Assembly (NCBI RefSeq): GCF_030929505.1
Contig: NZ_JAVFVV010000025.1
Coordinates: 20,921-84,920, forward strand
DNA: 64,000 nt
DNA from: Mesorhizobium sp. LHD-90
GTDB lineage: Bacteria; Pseudomonadota; Alphaproteobacteria; Rhizobiales; Rhizobiaceae
Reading direction: 5' to 3'
The notes beneath the pieces were generated by a model that was given only the letters and a program-made list of their open reading frames with translations, had not been told where the DNA came from and made no database searches. Positions 9,700 to 18,036 of this stretch are shown here, piece by piece; within the stretch, counting starts at the first letter, position 1; every line of letters starts with the position of its first letter. The position numbers and the translations under genes were made by a program.

Positions 9700-9768
9700 C
9701 GCAAGCCGGAACGGCGCTCCGCCTTCTCCCGTGAAGTCGGGAAGATGCTGGAATACCAGCGGCTTGCG
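9700..9768 (+). other. Branched hairpin structure after the autotransporter stop
   Basis: Two bases after the stop codon, CGCAAGCCG (9700-9708) can pair with CGGCTTGCG (9760-9768). It encloses three perfect small hairpins: GGCG/CGCC (9713-9723), TCCCG/CGGGA (9727-9742) and GCTGG/CCAGC (9747-9760). The result is a four-way, cloverleaf-like fold. It lacks tRNA landmarks (no TTCRA loop, no 7-nt anticodon loop, no CCA) and no T-tract follows. It may be a 3'-UTR stabiliser or a chance fold. Confidence 0.35.
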
Positions 9769-9896
9769 TGGCGTCCGCGCCCAGGACAGCGTGACGGGCT
9801 TGACGCTGGACCGGTTTTTGCAGGCAGCGTCGACGTTTTCGCCCACAGCGCTTTCACGCGCCACGCGTTCGCGGAATTGAATCCGGCGTCTCAAGA

Positions 9897-10166
9897 TCAG
9901 CGCATTCGGACAGCCAATGACGACGGACAGGACATCGCGCGCGCCAGTTCGTCTACAATCGCCAGTGCGTGGGCCCGCGCCTCGTAGGTTTCGCGGCACA
10001 GTTCATGGTTGAGGACGATCTCCATCAATGCATCCGTGAGAGACGCCTCGAACGCCACCGGCGATGAAGCGATCTGCGTCACTTCGGCCGCGAGTTCCTG
10101 AGCCTCCCCGCACGAGGCCGGACCGCCTCTCTGGATCATGTCGCGGATTTCCTGAAGCGTATGCAT
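9897..10166 (-). CDS. Small hypothetical protein
   Basis: This is an 89-residue, predicted soluble and mainly helical protein beginning MHTLQEIRDMIQ; a TTG two codons upstream is an alternative start. No family was recognised. It has no signal peptide or membrane segment and two cysteines in the middle (SCGEAQEL; ELCRETYE). It lies alone between the autotransporter and the lrp-like gene. The coherent amphipathic composition suggests a real gene, but there is little other support. Confidence 0.5.
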   Translation of the reverse strand: MHTLQEIRDMIQRGGPASCGEAQELAAEVTQIASSPVAFEASLTDALMEIVLNHELCRETYEARAHALAIVDELARAMSCPSSLAVRMR

Positions 10167-10228
10167 GGCCAAGCTCGCACCCGTCCAAACGCAATGCGGG
10201 CGGGCGCGGTTCCCTGCGATAGGCGCGG

Positions 10229-10660
10229 CTACCTGCTTATGCGCGTCGACAGGATGATCGACGACAGCGTGCGCTCGACGCCCTCGACTTCGCCGATTCG
10301 GTCGATGAGGTGATCGAGTTCGCTGATCGACTGCGCGGCGACGATGGCGATCAGATCAAAACTGCCGCTCACCGAATGCAGGGTTTTCACCTCCGGGATG
10401 GACGCCAGCTCGGCGGTGACGCGGGGCAGAGCCTTCGGCCCGACGGTGACCAGCACATGCGCTCTGACGATGTTGCGCTCGAACTCGTCGGACAGCCTGA
10501 CGCCGTAGCCGACGATCACCCCTTCCCGCTCCAGCCTTTCGATCCGGGCCTGCACGGTGGTGCGCGACAGGCCGAGGCGCCGCGCCAGCTCGGAGGTGGA
10601 GGCGCGGGCATTCTCGCTGAGCAATGCCAGCAACTGGCGGTCTTTTTCGCTCGTCGTCAT
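10229..10660 (-). CDS. Lrp/AsnC-family transcriptional regulator
   Basis: The 143-residue product from the ATG at 10660 (a TTG at 10669 would add three residues) has an AsnC-type helix-turn-helix (ELARRLGLSRTTVQARIERL) followed by a RAM/AsnC ligand-binding domain (HSVSGSFDLIAIV). The length is typical. Family members sense amino acids and often regulate the adjacent divergent gene, here a saccharopine-dehydrogenase-type enzyme, so lysine or a related amino acid is a reasonable candidate effector. A dyad immediately upstream of the start (10667-10685) could be its operator. Confidence 0.92.
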   Translation of the reverse strand: MTTSEKDRQLLALLSENARASTSELARRLGLSRTTVQARIERLEREGVIVGYGVRLSDEFERNIVRAHVLVTVGPKALPRVTAELASIPEVKTLHSVSGSFDLIAIVAAQSISELDHLIDRIGEVEGVERTLSSIILSTRISR

Positions 10661-10666
10661 TTCGTT

Positions 10667-10685
10667 CAATTCTACCGTCGAATTG
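10667..10685. promoter_or_regulatory. Candidate Lrp/AsnC operator dyad
   Basis: CAATTC (10667-10672) and GAATTG (10680-10685) are perfect inverted half-sites separated by 7 bp, flanked by weaker outer symmetry (TTCG...CGAA). The dyad is just upstream of the regulator's start and within the 124-bp divergent promoter region shared with the saccharopine-dehydrogenase-family gene. An AT-rich dyad in this position fits autoregulation by an AsnC-type protein. Confidence 0.4.
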
Positions 10686-10784
10686 CTCGAAAAGATACGG
10701 CGATCCGATCAGCTTGGCGCTTACATCCGGCATGGCTGTGGGCGACACTGCCGTTTCTCAGGACAAGCAGCTCGCGGGGCAGAC

Positions 10785-11885
10785 ATGAAGGACGTTATCG
10801 TAATCGGGGCCGGCAAGATCGGCTCGACCATCGCCCATCTGCTTGCCGGTTCCGGCGACTATTCCGTCACCATCGTCGATCAGCAGCGGGAGCAGCTCGA
10901 CCGTGTCGACCGGCACCAGGCGATCACGCCGACTGTGCTGGACATCGGCGACAAGGCCGCGCTGCAAGCCCTGATGGCCGGAAAATTCGCGGTGCTCAGC
11001 GCCGCGCCGTTCCATCTGACGACCAAGATCGCCGAAGCCGCCGCCGCGGCCGGCATCCACTATCTCGATCTCACCGAGGACGTCGAATCGACCAGGCGCG
11101 TCAAGGAAATCGCGGCCAACGCAAAAACCGCCTTCATTCCGCAATGCGGCCTGGCGCCGGGCTTCATCTCGATCGTCGCCAAGGATCTGGCGGATCGCTT
11201 CGACACGCTGGACACGGTTCGCATGCGGGTCGGCGCGCTGCCGCAATATCCGTCCAACGCGCTGAACTACAATCTCACCTGGAGCACCGACGGGGTCATC
11301 AACGAATATATCGAGCCCTGCGAGGCGATCGTCGAGGGCTACCTGACCAAGGTGCCGGCGCTGGAGGAACTGGAGGAGTTCGCGCTGGACGGCGTCACCT
11401 ACGAGGCGTTCAACACCTCGGGCGGGCTCGGCACGCTGTGCGAGACGTTCGAAGGCAAGGTGCGCACGCTGAACTACCGCACCATCCGCTATCCCGGCCA
11501 TGCGACGATCATGAAGGCGCTGCTCAACGACCTCGACCTGCGCCACCGCCGCGACGTGCTGAAGGACATCCTGGAAAAGGCGCTGCCGACCACCAGCCAG
11601 GACGTTGTCGTCGTCTTCGTCACCGTCACCGGCCACAAGGACGGACGGCTTACGCAGGACACCTATGCCAACAAGATCTACAGCGAGGTCGTGGGCGGAA
11701 AACTTCTCAGCGCCATCCAGATCACCACGGCCGGCAGCATCTGCGCCGTGCTCGACATGCTGGCGGACGGCACGCTGCCCGCCAAGGGTTTTGTCCGGCA
11801 GGAGGAGATCTTGCTGGACCGTTTCCTCGCCAACCGTTTTGGCCGCTACTACGCGATGCAGCCGCGGATGAAGGCCGCCGGGTGA
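10785..11885 (+). CDS. Saccharopine dehydrogenase family protein
   Basis: This is a 366-residue enzyme starting at ATG 10785. An N-terminal Rossmann fold binds NAD(P) (VIVIGAGKIGSTIAHLL), and the family C-terminal domain contains CGLAPGFISIV and PALEELEEFALDG. Relatives of this size (Lys9-like) convert saccharopine to glutamate and 2-aminoadipate semialdehyde in lysine degradation, or act on related opine-like imines. The divergent Lrp/AsnC gene supports amino-acid catabolism. Exact substrate specificity is not visible. A long palindrome 52 bp after the stop may end the transcript. Confidence 0.85.
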   Translation: MKDVIVIGAGKIGSTIAHLLAGSGDYSVTIVDQQREQLDRVDRHQAITPTVLDIGDKAALQALMAGKFAVLSAAPFHLTTKIAEAAAAAGIHYLDLTEDVESTRRVKEIAANAKTAFIPQCGLAPGFISIVAKDLADRFDTLDTVRMRVGALPQYPSNALNYNLTWSTDGVINEYIEPCEAIVEGYLTKVPALEELEEFALDGVTYEAFNTSGGLGTLCETFEGKVRTLNYRTIRYPGHATIMKALLNDLDLRHRRDVLKDILEKALPTTSQDVVVVFVTVTGHKDGRLTQDTYANKIYSEVVGGKLLSAIQITTAGSICAVLDMLADGTLPAKGFVRQEEILLDRFLANRFGRYYAMQPRMKAAG

Positions 11886-11937
11886 ACAGCCCGGACGCTC
11901 GTTTCCCGGTTCGAGAATAAGCCTCAAGAAGGGGGGA

Positions 11938-11970
11938 CGCCCTCCACCGTGCACCGCACGGTGGAGGGCG
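11938..11970. terminator. Perfect 15-bp palindrome, terminator or REP-like
   Basis: CGCCCTCCACCGTGC (11938-11952), loop ACC, then the exact reverse complement (11956-11970). It lies between the saccharopine-dehydrogenase-type gene and the converging pseC. There is no T-tract on either strand (AAATAATTTC follows), so it is not a textbook intrinsic terminator. The CCCTCCACC core also occurs at the outer end of the inverted repeats at 41153-41287, so it may be a solo copy of a repeated extragenic palindrome. Confidence 0.55.
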
Positions 11971-12087
11971 AAATAATTTCGGAAGGGCCGCCAGCGCGGG
12001 GAATCGATCCTTCGTCAGCAATTCCCTGAACGAACGGGCGGCAGCGGATCGCCCGCGGGAGCGTGTAGCAGGGGCCTGCTCCGCGAA

Positions 12088-13281
12088 TCACCCCGCGGCG
12101 ACGGCCTGCAGCGTCTCCACCACCTTGTCGACGTCAGCCTCGGTCATGTCGGGATAAAGCGGCAGCGACAGGCAACGCGCATAATAACCGTCGGCGCCGG
12201 GAAGGTCCGGTGAGGCCGACGCCTCCACATAGTAGGGCTGGCGATGGATGGGGATATAGTGCACCTGCGTGCCGACGCCCCGCTCCCGCAGCCTGTTCAT
12301 GAATTTCGCGCGGCTGATGCCTATGCCGTCGAAATCGACCAGCGCCACCATCAGGTGCAGCGCGGAATTGCTGCCCTTCGGCGCCTCAACCAGGCGCAGC
12401 GTGTCGCTGTTCAGTTTGGCGAACTGCTCGCGATAGCGGGCCGTCAGCGCCCGCCGGCGTTCGAGGAATTCCGGCAAGCGGCCGAGCTGCGACAGGCCGA
12501 GCGCGGCCTGAAAATCGGTCAGTCGGTAGTTGAGGCCGAGCGTGCGCAGTTCGTGATACCAGGGGTTGGTGGCGCCGTCGGCGTCGAAGGCAAGCGCGGC
12601 ATTGCCAAAGCCCTCGCGCTCACGCTCGAGGCCATGGTTGCGCTCCAGCCGCATCTGGCGGGCCATCCTGTCGTCATTGGTGGTGATGGCGCCGCCTTCG
12701 CCGGTGGTGATGGTCTTGACTGGATGGAAGGAGAAGACCGCCAGATCGGAATAGGTGCAGTCGCCGACGCTCCAGGGCTCGCTCTCGCTCGATTCGGTGC
12801 CGAGCGCATGGCAGGCGTCCTCGACGATCTTCAGCCCGCGGGCGCGGGCGATCGCGGCGATTTCGGCCATGGGAACCGGATGCCCGCCCATATGGACGAC
12901 GAATACCGCCTTGAGCCGCTTCGGGTCGGCGCGGGCGATCGCAGCCTCGAGCGCGGCCGGCGTGATCAGCGCGGTGTCGGGATCGACATCGGCGAAGATG
13001 ATTTCGGCGCCGACGTAACGCGGTCCGTTGGCGGTGGCGACGAAGGAGATCGACGGCACGATTACCTGGTCGCCCGGCTTCAGGCCGAGTGCCAGACTGG
13101 CCAGATGCAGCGCAGCCGTGCCGTTGGCGCAGGCGACGGCGTGCTTGACGCCGATGAACTTCGCAAGCGCCTCCTCGAATATGCCGACTGCCGGGCCGGT
13201 GGTTAGGAAATCGCCGCGGAGGACATTGACGACCGCCTGGATGTCGTCCTCGCTGATGGACTGCCGGCCATAAGGTAACAT
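12088..13281 (-). CDS. pseC: PseC-type UDP-4-keto-sugar aminotransferase
   Basis: This is a DegT/DnrJ/EryC1 PLP aminotransferase. The start at 13281 (MLPYGRQSISEDDI, GGAG nine bases upstream) gives 397 residues and matches the usual PseC N-terminus; longer starts lack a ribosome site. The PLP-lysine lies in FSFHPVKTITTGEGG, and VEDACHALG and GLNYRLTDFQAALGL are typical of the family. PseC aminates the C4-keto sugar made by PseB during pseudaminic acid synthesis. The gene is transcribed away from pseB rather than with it, an unusual arrangement. Confidence 0.9.
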   Translation of the reverse strand: MLPYGRQSISEDDIQAVVNVLRGDFLTTGPAVGIFEEALAKFIGVKHAVACANGTAALHLASLALGLKPGDQVIVPSISFVATANGPRYVGAEIIFADVDPDTALITPAALEAAIARADPKRLKAVFVVHMGGHPVPMAEIAAIARARGLKIVEDACHALGTESSESEPWSVGDCTYSDLAVFSFHPVKTITTGEGGAITTNDDRMARQMRLERNHGLEREREGFGNAALAFDADGATNPWYHELRTLGLNYRLTDFQAALGLSQLGRLPEFLERRRALTARYREQFAKLNSDTLRLVEAPKGSNSALHLMVALVDFDGIGISRAKFMNRLRERGVGTQVHYIPIHRQPYYVEASASPDLPGADGYYARCLSLPLYPDMTEADVDKVVETLQAVAAG

Positions 13282-13658
13282 TCGAAAAGACTCCGCCATA
13301 GTTGGGGCAAACTGTTTTGTTGGCTTCATAAATGTCGAGAGGATTCGCCTCGACCGATCCGACAAGGAGACGAGCGTTTGGCCGGAATTGTGGCACGCCC
13401 TGAAAGCGCGCGGACTATTGCCACACTATCGGCGTGCGTCAAGCGCCGATGGGCCGCTCAAACAACGGAACAGGCCGTAGCGCAGGGTCGGGTTTTCGAC
13501 TTTCATCTTCTGCAACGCAGCATATTGACTTTGGACGCCGGTCACTGTTGAACGGCGCATCCATCTTTCAGGGGTTTGGGGCACCCTAACTCAAAGTGCA
13601 AAATCCGAGCGGAGGGACAGTGAAAACACTGCCGTCTGCCGAACCAGCGAGATAGAGA
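13282..13658. other. Divergent pseC/pseB intergenic region
   Basis: This 377-bp stretch has no credible gene. It must hold the promoters of both pseC and pseB. A TTGACT at about 13524 could be a -35 element for pseB, but no convincing -10 follows at the right distance. No strong dyad was seen. Confidence 0.5.
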
Positions 13659-14681
13659 ATGCAACTAATCGACCTGAACAGCCGGAACATCCTCGTGACC
13701 GGAGGCACCGGCTCTTTCGGCAAAGCCTTCATCAACCGCGTGCTTTCGACCAGCACCCCAGACCGCATCGTCGTCTATTCGCGCGACGAGCTGAAGCAGT
13801 ACGAAATGCAGCAGCAGTTGCGCCAGAAGTTCTCCGCCGACAAGCTGCATGCGCTGCGTTTCTTCATCGGGGACGTGCGTGACCAGGACCGCCTGCGCAT
13901 GGCCATGCGCAACATGGACTACGTCGTCCACGCAGCCGCGCTGAAGCAGGTGCCGGCCGCCGAATACAACCCGATGGAATGCATCAAGACCAACATCATG
14001 GGCGCCGAGAACGTGATCGCCGCCGCCCTCGATAACGACATCGAAAAGGTCGTCGCGCTCTCCACCGACAAGGCGTGCAATCCGATCAACCTCTACGGCG
14101 CCACCAAGCTGGCCTCGGACAAGTCGTTCGTGGCCGCCAACAACCTGGTCGGCCGCAACCGCAAGACCCGCTTTGCCGTCGTGCGCTACGGCAACGTCAT
14201 CGGCTCGCGCGGCTCGGTCGTGCCGTTCTTCGCCGCGCTCGCCAAGCAGAACGCCGACATCCCGATCACCGACGAGCGCATGACCCGCTTCTGGATCACG
14301 CTGGAACAGGGCGTCGACTTCGTGCTGTCCAGCTTCCCGATCATGCAGGGCGGCGAAATCTTCGTGCCGAAGATCCCCAGCGTGAACATCATGCAGCTTG
14401 CCAACGTGATCGCGCCGAACTGCAAGACCCACACGGTCGGCATCCGCCCGGGCGAGAAGCTGCACGAAGTGATGATCTCGGTCGACGATGCCTATATCAC
14501 CGTCGATCTCGGCAGCCGCTACGCGATCGAGCCGGCCTTCGACGATTTCGCCCGCAAGTCTCTGAAGGAAACGCTGGGCGCGACCTCGGTGCCGGACCGC
14601 TTCACCTACTCCAGCGACACCAACCCCGACGTGCTCGACGACAACGGCCTGCGCAAGCTGCTCGCCGAAGCCGGGTATTGA
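13659..14681 (+). CDS. pseB: UDP-GlcNAc 4,6-dehydratase (inverting), PseB
   Basis: This 340-residue short-chain dehydrogenase/reductase has an N-terminal NADP-binding motif (VTGGTGSFGKAF), the family STDKA segment, and the active-site YxxxK in NLYGATKLASD. It fits PseB/FlaA1, which dehydrates and C5-epimerises UDP-GlcNAc to UDP-2-acetamido-2,6-dideoxy-L-arabino-hex-4-ulose, the first step of pseudaminic acid synthesis. Other useful signatures are RYGNVIGSRGSVVPFF and GIRPGEKLHEVM. It is the only gene of the pse set on the plus strand. Confidence 0.93.
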   Translation: MQLIDLNSRNILVTGGTGSFGKAFINRVLSTSTPDRIVVYSRDELKQYEMQQQLRQKFSADKLHALRFFIGDVRDQDRLRMAMRNMDYVVHAAALKQVPAAEYNPMECIKTNIMGAENVIAAALDNDIEKVVALSTDKACNPINLYGATKLASDKSFVAANNLVGRNRKTRFAVVRYGNVIGSRGSVVPFFAALAKQNADIPITDERMTRFWITLEQGVDFVLSSFPIMQGGEIFVPKIPSVNIMQLANVIAPNCKTHTVGIRPGEKLHEVMISVDDAYITVDLGSRYAIEPAFDDFARKSLKETLGATSVPDRFTYSSDTNPDVLDDNGLRKLLAEAGY

Positions 14682-14828
14682 TTCTTTTCAAAGTCAATCA
14701 TCGACGAAAGGCGCGACCCGGCTATGTCGGGTCCGCAGCGTACGCAGCCCCACAAATCAACCCGCTCGCCGTTTTGCGTGAATGGTATCCCCACGCCTTG
14801 CTTCTGGTGGGCGTGCCACGCCATACAT

Positions 14829-15558
14829 TTAAGCTTCGCGCTGAAACGTCAGCATGATGCTATTTAGCTTGTATCCATTTCGGACAATCGTTTTCCGAAA
14901 GCGGTCCTTCGTCAACGACAGTGGCCGCATACTTTCTTCATAGTAGCCGAGCGGCCAAGCCCAACCGGACCTTTGGTATCGTACCGTACGTTCGGCCGTG
15001 ATCGCCAAGATCACAGCAGCAGAACCCGTTCGGTGCACAATCTTCTTGATGTTGTCGAAGTATTCCGGCTTCTCATCAGGATGGACGTGACTGGCGACGT
15101 CGGTCGAAAACAGAAGATCGACCCCGGCCGCCGCAACCTCATCCAGTTCAGTCGAAATCTTGCCTAAGCGCGGCCGCTTGGCAAGCAACAATTGCTCGCC
15201 GAGCAATTCCTTTCCGTATGCGATGAAATCCTCAGAGACATCTATCCCGAAATAGCTTCCCGGGGCCTGAGACGTAATGAAGTGCGCACCGATGCGCAGG
15301 CTCCCACATCCATAGTCGCACACTTTCGCCGTCTCGCTGATGGGGAACTGCTGGCGAATCTCCATGGCCATAGGTCTACCATCTTCCCACCAGTCGACGT
15401 CTCGCAGAAGCCTTGGCCCGAGAGCCTGGTGTGGGACGCCGTTTCGGATCGCAGCCGCAGCACGCGAGGCCGAAAATTCAGAGAACTTCCCCGCCGCGCT
15501 TTTCCGTCCAGCTTCGATACAAGTCGTCGTATTTCCTGAGGTCATCCTCCAACGACAT
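14829..15558 (-). CDS. Class I SAM-dependent methyltransferase, probable frameshift near N-terminus
   Basis: The body of the protein (about 225 residues) carries the SAM-binding motif VCDYGCGSLRIG and an acidic beta-strand (YFGIDVSEDF), so it is a class I methyltransferase-like protein. The most natural start is the ATG at 15558 (MSLEDDLRKYDDLYRSWTE), but that frame ends within 26 codons. Removing one A from the AAAA run near 15501 joins it smoothly to the main frame (SAAGKFSEFSASRAA). The in-frame alternatives, ATG 15545 or GTG 15581, give an odd N-terminus. This may be a sequencing error, a pseudogene, or a slippable tract. It is last in a minus-strand group of modification-type genes; the substrate is unknown. 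Confidence 0.7.
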
Positions 15559-15622
15559 ACCACCCCCAAGTAATCGTCCACGATCTACCCACCGACCGAG
15601 GACGACTTCGGCTTCTTGCCCC

Positions 15623-16831
15623 TCAGATCATGTTCTGCATGAAGCGGACGCCCGCCAGCGCAGAGTACTTGCGCACCAGCGCCGCGGCCTCCTGTATATC
15701 CTCCCGCTTCGAGGTCTGCGCAGTCTCGACCTTGTGGTCGGCTGCCGCAAGTGGCCGTCCGAACAGCGAATTGACATATTGGACCTGCGCCATGATCCGA
15801 TGGCCGGCCTCGGGTCGGAGACCCTTGTGCAGTGCGCTGGTATCGACAAGGAACACGGTTCCCGCCTTGCCGGTGATGCGCACCTCGTCCTTCGTCAGCC
15901 CGGCTTTCGCTATGGCTGCGTCATCATGGCGGCCGTCGCTCCAGAGCGGGTCGGGTCGGTTTCGATGGGTGCCGCGCACTAGCGTGTGCGGACCGGATCT
16001 GTCGTCAACGTCCGTAAGATAGATGAAGACCTTGACGAAGCCGAGCCTGTGCATGTCGTGATGATAGAGCTGTGCGTTATCGGACAGCTCGCGGGCATTC
16101 TTCGGCTTTGCCGACGAACTGATGAAGGCGACCGGCGTGTTGAAGATCGGCGGCAGGCCCATATAGGCCTGGACGATAGACAGCAGCAGCGGGTCGGCGG
16201 AAAGCTCGTACATTTCCTCGAATGTGGTCAGCCACCTAGCATCGCCCTTGATCAAACCGGGAGCGTCGTCCCGGCCTTTGATCATGGCCTCGATCTTGGC
16301 GCCGTGATCGCCTTCCAGTCGCGCCAGCGTCTTCTTTTTCAGGCTCTGGACAAGAGCGTCCGGGGCAGGAAATTTCGAAACCCAATATCCGTGCATACCG
16401 AGATGACGGGCTGCGCCGTGAACGACCTTTGCCCACAGATCGGCATTCGGATCCTCGCCATCCTCGCCATTCACCATGGAGACTGTCGTTTCAGCGCGAT
16501 CGGACTTGCCGCCCGTCACATAGCCCGAAAACATGGACTTCGAGAGGTCATAGTTGGTTTTGCGCGTATGCGAGGCGAGCACGTCGCTGAATATCTTGTT
16601 GCTCCTGCCGCGCGTTTCGGAAAAAGCTGCCCGCATTTGAAGGTAGGTTTCCTCGTCGTTCTGACCACCCCGGCGTACAAAGTCCTGGTAACCCTTGAGG
16701 ACGCGGTGCGCCCGCCAGTTCGGTTCCAGGTAGCGGTCGAGGTTTTCGTTCAGATCGTCCACGGCAATCTGCTCCAACTGGATGGAGTCATTGCGCGCAT
16801 CGATCAAGATGCGATCAGGGAATGCATTCAT
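15623..16831 (-). CDS. PhyH-like Fe(II)/2-oxoglutarate dioxygenase
   Basis: The 402-residue protein contains a candidate HxD iron-binding motif (H257-H-D259 in LYHHDMHRLGF) and a distal His335 with Arg339 (ALHKGLRPEAG), as in phytanoyl-CoA dioxygenase-like enzymes, which hydroxylate or oxidise small substrates. The N-terminal 200 residues are not recognised. It starts 18 nt after the GSCFA gene in the same direction, so the two are probably one operon. The position inside a pseudaminic acid/capsule locus suggests oxidation of a sugar or acyl decoration, but this is inference. Confidence 0.75.
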   Translation of the reverse strand: MNAFPDRILIDARNDSIQLEQIAVDDLNENLDRYLEPNWRAHRVLKGYQDFVRRGGQNDEETYLQMRAAFSETRGRSNKIFSDVLASHTRKTNYDLSKSMFSGYVTGGKSDRAETTVSMVNGEDGEDPNADLWAKVVHGAARHLGMHGYWVSKFPAPDALVQSLKKKTLARLEGDHGAKIEAMIKGRDDAPGLIKGDARWLTTFEEMYELSADPLLLSIVQAYMGLPPIFNTPVAFISSSAKPKNARELSDNAQLYHHDMHRLGFVKVFIYLTDVDDRSGPHTLVRGTHRNRPDPLWSDGRHDDAAIAKAGLTKDEVRITGKAGTVFLVDTSALHKGLRPEAGHRIMAQVQYVNSLFGRPLAAADHKVETAQTSKREDIQEAAALVRKYSALAGVRFMQNMI

Positions 16832-16849
16832 AGGCTGTGTTCCTTGAAC

Positions 16850-17887
16850 TTACTCGGCTGCGGTTTTGATGGCGCCAAAGCTCTCGTCGAAATGCGCGGC
16901 GCGGAAAGTCGAGACGATCCGGGATACTACCCAGTTCGCGACATGCCGACCGTCATCTTCCCTAAAGCTGACTGGTGAATTCGCCATGACAATCTCATAG
17001 GACGGGAAATACGTCACGTTTGCGTACTTTCTTTCAAGTGCCCCAAGAGCCCCGCGCAGTATGCTCTTGCCTTCGGTATTCGCGACCAGAATATCCTGAT
17101 TGCCGAATGTCCTTGACAGCCCGACCGGGGAAACGGTCACAACAATACGCACACCCGGGCGGACCCGACTGATGATTTCAACGACCTTGCTCATGTTGTC
17201 CAAATTCTCTTCATAGGACGACATGTGGAATTCTGTCTCGTCTTCTCCAGCCCCGCCGGCATAGCCCGGCTTCTGGCACGCGATCAGGCCGGAGCGCTTG
17301 TTTCGGAACACCTCGGCCATTCCGAGCGTGATGAAGAAGACTGACGCTTCGCCAATTCCCTCGTCGATCGCATTGTCGATCAGGGACACGGCGCGCCGCA
17401 AATGCGCAGGCGTGCGGCCGAAAACCGCGCGCCGATAAGGATCCTGGTAGATCGGCCCTCCGGATTGCCAGAGATGATCCTTGGGAAGAGTCCAGTAATC
17501 GTTCTCGTCTTGGCGCCATTCGCCGATGTGGCGCTCGAATTCCTGTCGGATCGTGAAGGAATTGTAGTAGTTCATGTGGGGACGGGTCGGAAGGCTGTCG
17601 ATCTTGTACCGCTCGGCATCTGTGGGTACGGATTGCAGCGGCGGACCGACCTTTACCTTTTGCTCGGTAAGCGAAATTCGTATGCGTTCGGCAAAGCAAC
17701 TGCCCATCGTGAACACAACATCGTCCGGCCCGAAGATCGGCTTGATCGGTACCGTCATCAGCTTGTTAAGATGATGCGAACTCCAACGAGAATTCGGCTT
17801 CAGCCGCGCCTGAATCTTCTGGATCGGGGCATTGACGGGTACAGCTTCCGACTTGACCGGCGCCGCGTTGATCTGGTCGTCGTTCAT
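16850..17887 (-). CDS. GSCFA-domain protein
   Basis: This 345-residue protein carries the name-giving motif GSCFAERI at residues 62-69, followed by RPHMNYYNSFTIRQEFER and ITLGMAEVF, which identify the GSCFA family. GSCFA proteins resemble SGNH-type hydrolases/acyltransferases and are often found in polysaccharide loci, but their reaction is not established. The first 45 residues are Pro/Ala-rich and probably disordered. The gene is followed closely by the PhyH-like gene. A GGAG sits eight bases before the ATG. Confidence 0.85.
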   Translation of the reverse strand: MNDDQINAAPVKSEAVPVNAPIQKIQARLKPNSRWSSHHLNKLMTVPIKPIFGPDDVVFTMGSCFAERIRISLTEQKVKVGPPLQSVPTDAERYKIDSLPTRPHMNYYNSFTIRQEFERHIGEWRQDENDYWTLPKDHLWQSGGPIYQDPYRRAVFGRTPAHLRRAVSLIDNAIDEGIGEASVFFITLGMAEVFRNKRSGLIACQKPGYAGGAGEDETEFHMSSYEENLDNMSKVVEIISRVRPGVRIVVTVSPVGLSRTFGNQDILVANTEGKSILRGALGALERKYANVTYFPSYEIVMANSPVSFREDDGRHVANWVVSRIVSTFRAAHFDESFGAIKTAAE

Positions 17888-18036
17888 TGAAGTGCACTCC
17901 TATCGAAAGATAGTTCGTCCGCGGGGCGTCCTGACACTGGTTCCTGGCGGCGGCTTGGATGCGATTTCAGATAACATGCCGCAACGGCATTTCACAAGAC
18001 GTGGCGCAAGCCGAGAGAGCCGCCGATGCGTTCGAG

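Noticed and set aside
9700..9768. tRNA gene
   Set aside because: The fold is cloverleaf-like but lacks the TTCRA loop, a 7-nt anticodon loop and a CCA or matching acceptor end.
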